Below are positions 6,755-10,203 of a stretch of DNA of 10,203 nt, piece by piece; the stretch's first letter is position 1, and each line of letters opens with the position of its first letter. This stretch comes from Streptomyces katrae. Its GTDB lineage: Bacteria; Actinomycetota; Actinomycetes; Streptomycetales; Streptomycetaceae. A model generated the notes under the pieces. That model made no database searches. It was given only the letters and a program-made list of their open reading frames with translations, and was not told where the DNA came from. Position numbers and translations under genes: made by a program. The DNA lies in assembly GCF_000966975.1 (NCBI RefSeq), contig NZ_JZWV01000755.1, positions 1 through 10,203 on the forward strand. Reading direction: 5' to 3'.

Positions 6755-7677
6755 GTGTCATCGGGGCAGCAGGCACGCGCGCAGGCAGCCGCGATCACGC
6801 CCAGCCAGAGCCCGCCCCCGGAGCGGGAGAAGCCGGCGGCGGAGCGGCTCCTCGCGCTGTTCGACGGCCGCAGGCTCTCCCCGGGCCAGCGGCGGATCGC
6901 CCAGTACCTGATCGACCACCTCACCGAGGCGGCGTTCCTGTCCATCACCGAACTCGCCGAGCGGGTGGGGGTGAGCCAGCCCTCCGTGACCCGCTTCGCC
7001 GCCTCCCTCGGGTTCAGCGGCTATCCGGCCCTGCGCGAGGTGCTCCAGCCGATGGCGCTGAGCGCGGTCGCCGGGGCACCGCCGACACCCGGGAGCAGAT
7101 CCGCCACAACGAGCTCCAGGCCGCCGTCGACGCCGAGATCGAGAACCTCGAGAACGTCCGGCGCCTGCTCGCCGACACCAACCAGGTGCTGGGCATCGGC
7201 CGCGAGCTGGCCCGTTCCGTCCCGCTGACCGTGCTGGGCCTGCGGATCTCCGTCTCCCTCGCCGAGTACTTCGCGTACGCGGCCCGCCGCATCCACCCCG
7301 ACGTGCGCCTGGTGACCCGGGGCGGCAGCGTGGCCTACGACGCCCTGCTCCAGTCCCGGGCGGCGGGCGGCAGCTGGGTGCTCGCCTTCGCCATGCCCCG
7401 GCACGCCAACGAGACCCTGGCCGCGCTGCGGGCGGCCCGCAGCACCGGACTGAGGGTGGTCCTGATCACGGACCCGACGGTGGGACCGCTGGTGGAGGAG
7501 GCCGACGTGGTGCTGACGGCGGGCACCGGTTCGCGGCTGGTCTTCGACTCCTACGCGGCCCCCGGCATGCTCTCCGCGGCCCTGCTCCAGGCGATGGCGG
7601 ACGCGGACCCCGAGCGGACCCAGGCCCGGCTGGAACAGTACGAGCAGGCCGCCGACCAGCACGGTTTCTTTATGTAA
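6755..7677 (+). pseudogene. MurR/RpiR family transcriptional regulator, broken by a one-base frameshift
   Basis: The N-terminal part from GTG 6755 encodes the RpiR helix-turn-helix domain (SPGQRRIAQYLIDHLTEAAFLSITELAERVGVSQPSVTRFAASLGFSGYPALREVL, about residues 40-97). This frame then turns into arginine/serine/threonine-rich nonsense and stops at 7228 (157 aa). The coherent protein continues in the frame one base back (REQIRHNELQAAVDAEIENLENVRRLLADTNQVLGIGREL...) to TAA at 7675-7677 and holds the SIS sugar-isomerase-type effector domain. Restoring one G in the GGGG run at 7073-7076 joins both halves into a continuous 307-residue protein of normal family length, so a single base is missing there. 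It could be a real mutation, a slippage site or a sequencing error. In the SIS part, FAMPRHANET stands where many relatives carry an S-x-S-G-x-T phosphosugar loop, so the ligand may differ. The effector and targets are unknown. Confidence 0.85.
7073..7076. other. Frameshift site in the RpiR-type gene (GGGG run)
   Basis: The shift between the two coding frames falls here. Reading GCC GGG GGC ACC GCC GAC ACC CGG GAG with one extra G restores the expected frame. Confidence 0.7.
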
Positions 7678-7719
7678 GGGCGATTTTCACCCGATGTGCA
7701 CCGGGCTGAAGCGGGGATA

Positions 7720-7751
7720 TTCATGCCCTGGGGATGCATGAAATTTTTCAT
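7720..7751. promoter_or_regulatory. Overlapping inverted repeats of TTCAT/ATGAA half-sites
   Basis: TTCATGC (7720-7726) and GCATGAA (7736-7742) form a perfect 7-bp inverted repeat with a 9-nt centre. ATGAAA (7738-7743) and TTTCAT (7746-7751) form a second, with a 2-nt centre. The middle half-site is shared. The arrangement looks like a double operator for a dimeric regulator, next to the RpiR-type gene and upstream of the 129-residue protein gene. Confidence 0.5.
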
Positions 7752-7770
7752 TCCCTTGCTTACTCGACGG

Positions 7771-7780
7771 TATATATGTT
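7771..7780 (+). promoter_or_regulatory. TATA-like tract, candidate -10 region upstream of the 129-residue protein gene
   Basis: The tract at 7771-7780 offers TATATA (7771-7776) or TATGTT (7775-7780) as -10 boxes. No clear -35 box at standard spacing is seen (TTCATT at 7747-7752 is 18 nt before the first, a weak match). If used, the leader to the start at 8016 would be about 230 nt long. Confidence 0.35.
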
Positions 7781-7846
7781 TACTGACGCAGGCGCTCCGG
7801 ATCCCTCAGACGCCAAGGCGGCCGTTCCCCGCGACCGCCTCGAACG

Positions 7847-7889
7847 GACACCCAGTACGCCGAACCTCCTCACGGCGGCACCGGGTGTC
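7847..7889 (+). promoter_or_regulatory. Two-tier hairpin in the leader of the 129-residue protein gene
   Basis: Outer arms GACACCC (7847-7853) / GGGTGTC (7883-7889) and inner arms CGCCG (7858-7862) / CGGCG (7873-7877) enclose the loop AACCTCCTCA. The loop contains CCTCC, complementary to GGAGG at 7913-7917. This could be a regulatory RNA fold. It matches no riboswitch class I recognise. Confidence 0.35.
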
Positions 7890-7926
7890 GGGTCAGGGCT
7901 TACGGATCCCCCGGAGGAGCGCCCCT

Positions 7927-7960
7927 GGCGGCCTCGGTCAACCCCTGGGCCGAGGCCGCC
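7927..7960 (+). terminator. Terminator-like hairpin, possible attenuator or RpiR-gene terminator
   Basis: The arms GGCGGCCTCGG (7927-7937) and CCGAGGCCGCC (7950-7960) are perfectly complementary, with a 12-nt loop, followed by CCCTTTGCTCC. It lies 250 nt past the regulator gene and 55 nt before the next start, so it may end read-through transcription or attenuate the downstream gene. Confidence 0.5.
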
Positions 7961-8015
7961 CCCTTTGCTCCACCAGTCTCTCGATCAGAGTTCCACACCC
8001 CTCGGAAGTGACGAG

Positions 8016-8405
8016 ATGCCCCAGACGGCCACCCTCACGCGCAGCCCGGACTGGCCCCTCCAGGTCAAGGCCCCCGGCACGCACGACTGGGAACGCAGCG
8101 CCACGCGCTGGCTGCGGGACCTCCTCCCGGCCCGCTACGGCAGCTATCTGACGCTGACCCGTCACCACGCCCTGCTCGCCCGGCATGTGCAGCTCCAGCT
8201 CCAGCACGAGATGCGCGCGGTCCGCGTGGCCCTGCACACCAGCCGCGCCGAGCTGCCGACCATGGGCGTCGCCGAGTCGGTCATCGAGAACACGATACGG
8301 ATGTACGCCATCGAGCTGGAGCAGCTCGGCCGGCTCTCCCGCGGCGCGCGCCTGGTCTCCGACGCGCTGCTGGCGGCGGCCGGCCCTGGCCAGCGCAGGC
8401 GCTGA
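8016..8405 (+). CDS. Small helical protein of unknown function (129 aa)
   Basis: No named family is recognised, though the opening (MPQTATLTRSPDWPLQVKAPGTHDWERSATRWLRDLLPARYGSY) has the look of a conserved Streptomyces hypothetical protein. No signal peptide or membrane segment is visible. From residue 45 on the sequence is predicted mostly helical (LTRHHALLARHVQLQLQHEMRAVRVALHTSRAEL, then AESVIENTIRMYAIELEQLGRLSRGARLVSDALL), suggesting a cytosolic helical bundle. The ATG at 8016 follows GGAAG at 8004-8008 with 7-nt spacing. Upstream in-frame starts (7776, 7734) would add a low-complexity proline-rich stretch and are less likely. It converges on the phospholipase D gene, with only 20 bp between the stop codons. 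Confidence 0.75.
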   Translation: MPQTATLTRSPDWPLQVKAPGTHDWERSATRWLRDLLPARYGSYLTLTRHHALLARHVQLQLQHEMRAVRVALHTSRAELPTMGVAESVIENTIRMYAIELEQLGRLSRGARLVSDALLAAAGPGQRRR

Positions 8406-8425
8406 CCCGGGCCGGCCGCGGGCGG

Positions 8426-10012
8426 TCAGCCCTGGCAGAGGCCGCGCGCGTAGTCGTACGTCGCGGTCGCCTGCGAGTACTTCCACTGCGGGGCCAGCAG
8501 CGAGTCCGCCACCTGGCGCGCGGCGGACGGGCTCTCGACGACGTAGCCGAAGTCCTGGAGCCAGGACGGGTACAGGTTCTTCGAGCCGATGTAGAAGGCC
8601 GCGTCGTCCACCGAGACCAGCTTGTGGTGCTGGGCGTACGGCTTGCCGTCCGCCCACGTGGCCCGGTCCGCGGCGCGGAAGGTCGCCAGCTGCAGGTTCT
8701 CGCACATCGCGGTCTTCGACCTGCGCTCGTCACCGGTCAGCGCGGTCAGCCGGCCGCGCAGCGCGTCGCTCACCTCGTTCAGGGACTTGATCTGCGAGTA
8801 GCCGCCGCTGCCGACCGCCCCGCGGTTGGCCGGGTCGCTGACGACGATGCGCACCTTGACCCCGGCGGCCAGCTTCGCGGCCAGGGTGTCGTAGAGGCGG
8901 ACGTCGTAGCGGGGCAGCGGCGGGCAGGTCGCGTGCAGGTCCTGCTGGGAGATCTCGACGTGGCTCTTCGCGCTGGCGACCAGCGCGCGCAGGGCGCTCT
9001 CCTCCGGGTTGACGGTGTCGTAGTCCCGGTCGGCGTTGGTGTAGTCGTGCACCCCGATGCCGCACCTGGTGTCGGGCGCGCCCGGCAGGACGGGGTTGAA
9101 CGCCGAGGCGGGGTCGCTCTCGCGGATGCCCACGCCCAGGCCGCCGACCGCGAGGGCCGGGACGTCGCCGCCGCCGGCCGGGGCGGCGGGCCGGGGCAGG
9201 GTGGGCATGCAGCCCGCGTCGTTCGAGGACGCGAACCAGACCGAGGACCAGCTGCTCTTGTTGCGGCAGGTCCAGTCCCACAGGGTGTCGAGGTAGCGGC
9301 CGGCGGAGCCCGCCGCCGGACCGGACAGCGCCAGGTCGACGTCGTTCACCGGGTGGGCGGTGTCGAGGTAGTCGTCCTTCCAGCTGTTGATGCCGCCGGT
9401 GATCACCGTGCCGCCGTCGACCACGACGAGCTTGGAGTGGTTCCAGGAGAAGCCGGTCTTCGAGGTCGTCATCGAGGCCACGTTGAGGGTGACCGACGCC
9501 GCCGCCGGACCCAGCTTGGCGATCAGCTCGTCACGGTAGGAGGACGGGATCACGTTGGCGTGGTAGACCGGCGCGGCGCCGACCAGGACGCGCACCTGGA
9601 GGCGGTTGCCCTGCCGCACCGACTCCTTCAGGCCCGCCACGATCGCGTCCTGGAAGGCCCCGTTCGGGAACGGCGCCAGCGTGGATATGTCCACGCTCTG
9701 CTTCGCCTTCCCGATGTCCTCACGCATCTTGTCCAGCAGCCGGCGCGAGCCCGGGCGGTCGGTGCAGGAGGGGTCGCCCCAGCAGCCGGGCGTCTGCAGC
9801 AGCCAGTCGGAGCCGCCGGGGGCGGAGGCGCCGAGGCGGTTGCCCGAGGTGCGTTCCCAGACCGAGCCCTCCAGGCCCGGGGAGGACTGGCGGACGGCCT
9901 GTTCGGCGGCGTCCAGGTGCGGGGTGGGGGAGTCGGCGAAGGCCGGGGTCGCGGGGAGCAGGGTGAAGGAGAGCGCGAGCGAGAGGGCCGTCGTGCGGAC
10001 GGTGCGTGCCAA
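8426..10012 (-). CDS. pld: Secreted phospholipase D
   Basis: The 528-residue enzyme hydrolyses phospholipids such as phosphatidylcholine to phosphatidate and a free head group. Streptomyces members also swap head groups (transphosphatidylation). It has a signal peptide ([27 protein letters not shown], cleavage after about residue 26) and then two HKD catalytic motifs: HSKLVVVD (His192, Lys194, Asp199), followed by GGINSW, and HHKLVSVD (His462, Lys464, Asp469), followed by [15 protein letters not shown]. The C-terminus ([21 protein letters not shown]) matches the usual end of Streptomyces PLD, so the gene is complete. The TTG at 10012 is chosen because the signal peptide starts at once and GAGGAA lies 5 nt upstream. 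An in-frame ATG further out would place about 40 non-signal residues ahead of it and run through the promoter. It acts outside the cell. Confidence 0.93.
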   Translation of the reverse strand: MARTVRTTALSLALSFTLLPATPAFADSPTPHLDAAEQAVRQSSPGLEGSVWERTSGNRLGASAPGGSDWLLQTPGCWGDPSCTDRPGSRRLLDKMREDIGKAKQSVDISTLAPFPNGAFQDAIVAGLKESVRQGNRLQVRVLVGAAPVYHANVIPSSYRDELIAKLGPAAASVTLNVASMTTSKTGFSWNHSKLVVVDGGTVITGGINSWKDDYLDTAHPVNDVDLALSGPAAGSAGRYLDTLWDWTCRNKSSWSSVWFASSNDAGCMPTLPRPAAPAGGGDVPALAVGGLGVGIRESDPASAFNPVLPGAPDTRCGIGVHDYTNADRDYDTVNPEESALRALVASAKSHVEISQQDLHATCPPLPRYDVRLYDTLAAKLAAGVKVRIVVSDPANRGAVGSGGYSQIKSLNEVSDALRGRLTALTGDERRSKTAMCENLQLATFRAADRATWADGKPYAQHHKLVSVDDAAFYIGSKNLYPSWLQDFGYVVESPSAARQVADSLLAPQWKYSQATATYDYARGLCQG

Positions 10013-10017
10013 TGTGG

Positions 10018-10023
10018 TTCCTC
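10018..10023 (-). promoter_or_regulatory. Ribosome binding site GAGGAA fixing the pld TTG start
   Basis: GAGGAA on the minus strand ends 5 nt before the TTG (10012-10010). Confidence 0.6.
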
Positions 10024-10088
10024 GGTCAGGGGGGTGGCTCGGACCGGAGGGCGCGGCACCGGGAGGGAACCGCGCTCCGACCTTGATC

Positions 10089-10125
10089 AACTCGCGCAAG
10101 TTACCAGTCCGTAAGGTGCTGTTCA
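10089..10125 (-). promoter_or_regulatory. Candidate pld promoter with overlapping palindromes
   Basis: On the minus strand TGAACA (10125-10120), a 16-nt spacer and TAACTT (10103-10098) form a plausible promoter, giving a leader of about 80 nt. The -10 box is overlapped by a 14-bp palindrome AACTTGCGCGAGTT with one mismatched pair (10089-10102). The adjacent spacer holds TTAC-N6-GTAA (10101-10114). These could be operator sites controlling pld. Confidence 0.4.
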
Positions 10126-10203
10126 TCCGGCCTGGTCTGCTTCCGGCCACCCCGCCGGGCCGCCACCGGGTGCGTGCGGGACGGCAGGCCCCCGGCCGGC
10201 GGT

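Larger units (their letters stand above)
7678..8015. other. 338-bp intergenic region with AT-rich operator cluster and structured leader
   Basis: No convincing gene is present. The left third (about 7680-7785) is strikingly AT-rich for this genome and contains overlapping inverted repeats and TATA-like tracts. The right two thirds (7790-8015) are GC-rich and hold two large hairpins, described separately. The frame of the downstream gene is open back to 7734, with an in-frame ATG at 7776, but the translation there is proline/arginine-rich and unlike a conserved protein. Confidence 0.6.

Noticed and set aside
7913..7919. GGAGGAG as a ribosome binding site of a leader peptide
   Set aside because: No ATG, GTG or TTG follows at usable spacing; it is more interesting as a pairing partner for the upstream CCTCC loop.
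7734..8015. N-terminal extension of the 129-residue protein (starts at 7734 or 7776)
   Set aside because: The added sequence is proline/arginine-rich, spans strong RNA hairpins and lacks a good ribosome binding site, whereas 8016 has GGAAG at proper spacing.
8624..10114. A 496-codon plus-strand open frame opposite the phospholipase D gene
   Set aside because: Low-complexity arginine/glycine/valine translation opposite a clear enzyme gene; a compositional shadow.
10132..10203. Possible partial gene or terminator at the right edge
   Set aside because: Only loose GC-rich inverted repeats are visible and no frame can be supported from so short a stretch.

Overview
The window looks like a chromosomal segment of a Streptomyces or very close relative. 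It is extremely GC-rich, with strong third-position G/C bias in every real gene. It uses TTG and GTG starts, has leaderless promoters, and ends in a secreted phospholipase D that closely resembles the known Streptomyces enzymes. No RNA genes, transposons, integrases or CRISPR arrays are visible. It reads as ordinary core or near-core chromosome rather than a mobile island.

Layout from left to right: (1) a minus-strand gene for a small four-helix membrane protein (61-630); (2) a divergent intergenic region with two strong palindromes; (3) a plus-strand helD-family RNA polymerase-recycling ATPase (879-3158); (4) a hairpin and then a cytochrome P450 that is probably leaderless (3243-4439); (5) a two-gene operon with a leaderless promoter, coding for a secreted, membrane-anchored von Willebrand A (vWA) protein (4552-5823) and a translationally coupled partner of similar architecture (5823-6623), closed by a perfect 15-bp-arm hairpin; (6) a MurR/RpiR-type regulator broken by a one-base frameshift (6755-7677); (7) a 338-bp intergenic stretch with an AT-rich cluster of TTCAT/ATGAA half-sites and a structured leader; (8) a small conserved-looking protein of unknown function (8016-8405); (9) convergent to it, on the minus strand, a secreted phospholipase D (8426-10012) with its promoter region at the right edge.

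The genes do not form one pathway. The only clear functional unit is the vWA/partner pair. Both proteins have a signal peptide, an extracellular beta-rich domain that looks mutually related, and one C-terminal transmembrane helix, so they plausibly form a surface complex of unknown role. The other genes look independently transcribed, each with its own promoter-like sequence and often a hairpin at its end. The items most worth a second look are the shared domain in the vWA/partner operon, the frameshift in the RpiR gene, the overlapping inverted repeats downstream of it, the structured leader of the 129-residue protein, and the palindrome that encloses the -35 box of helD.
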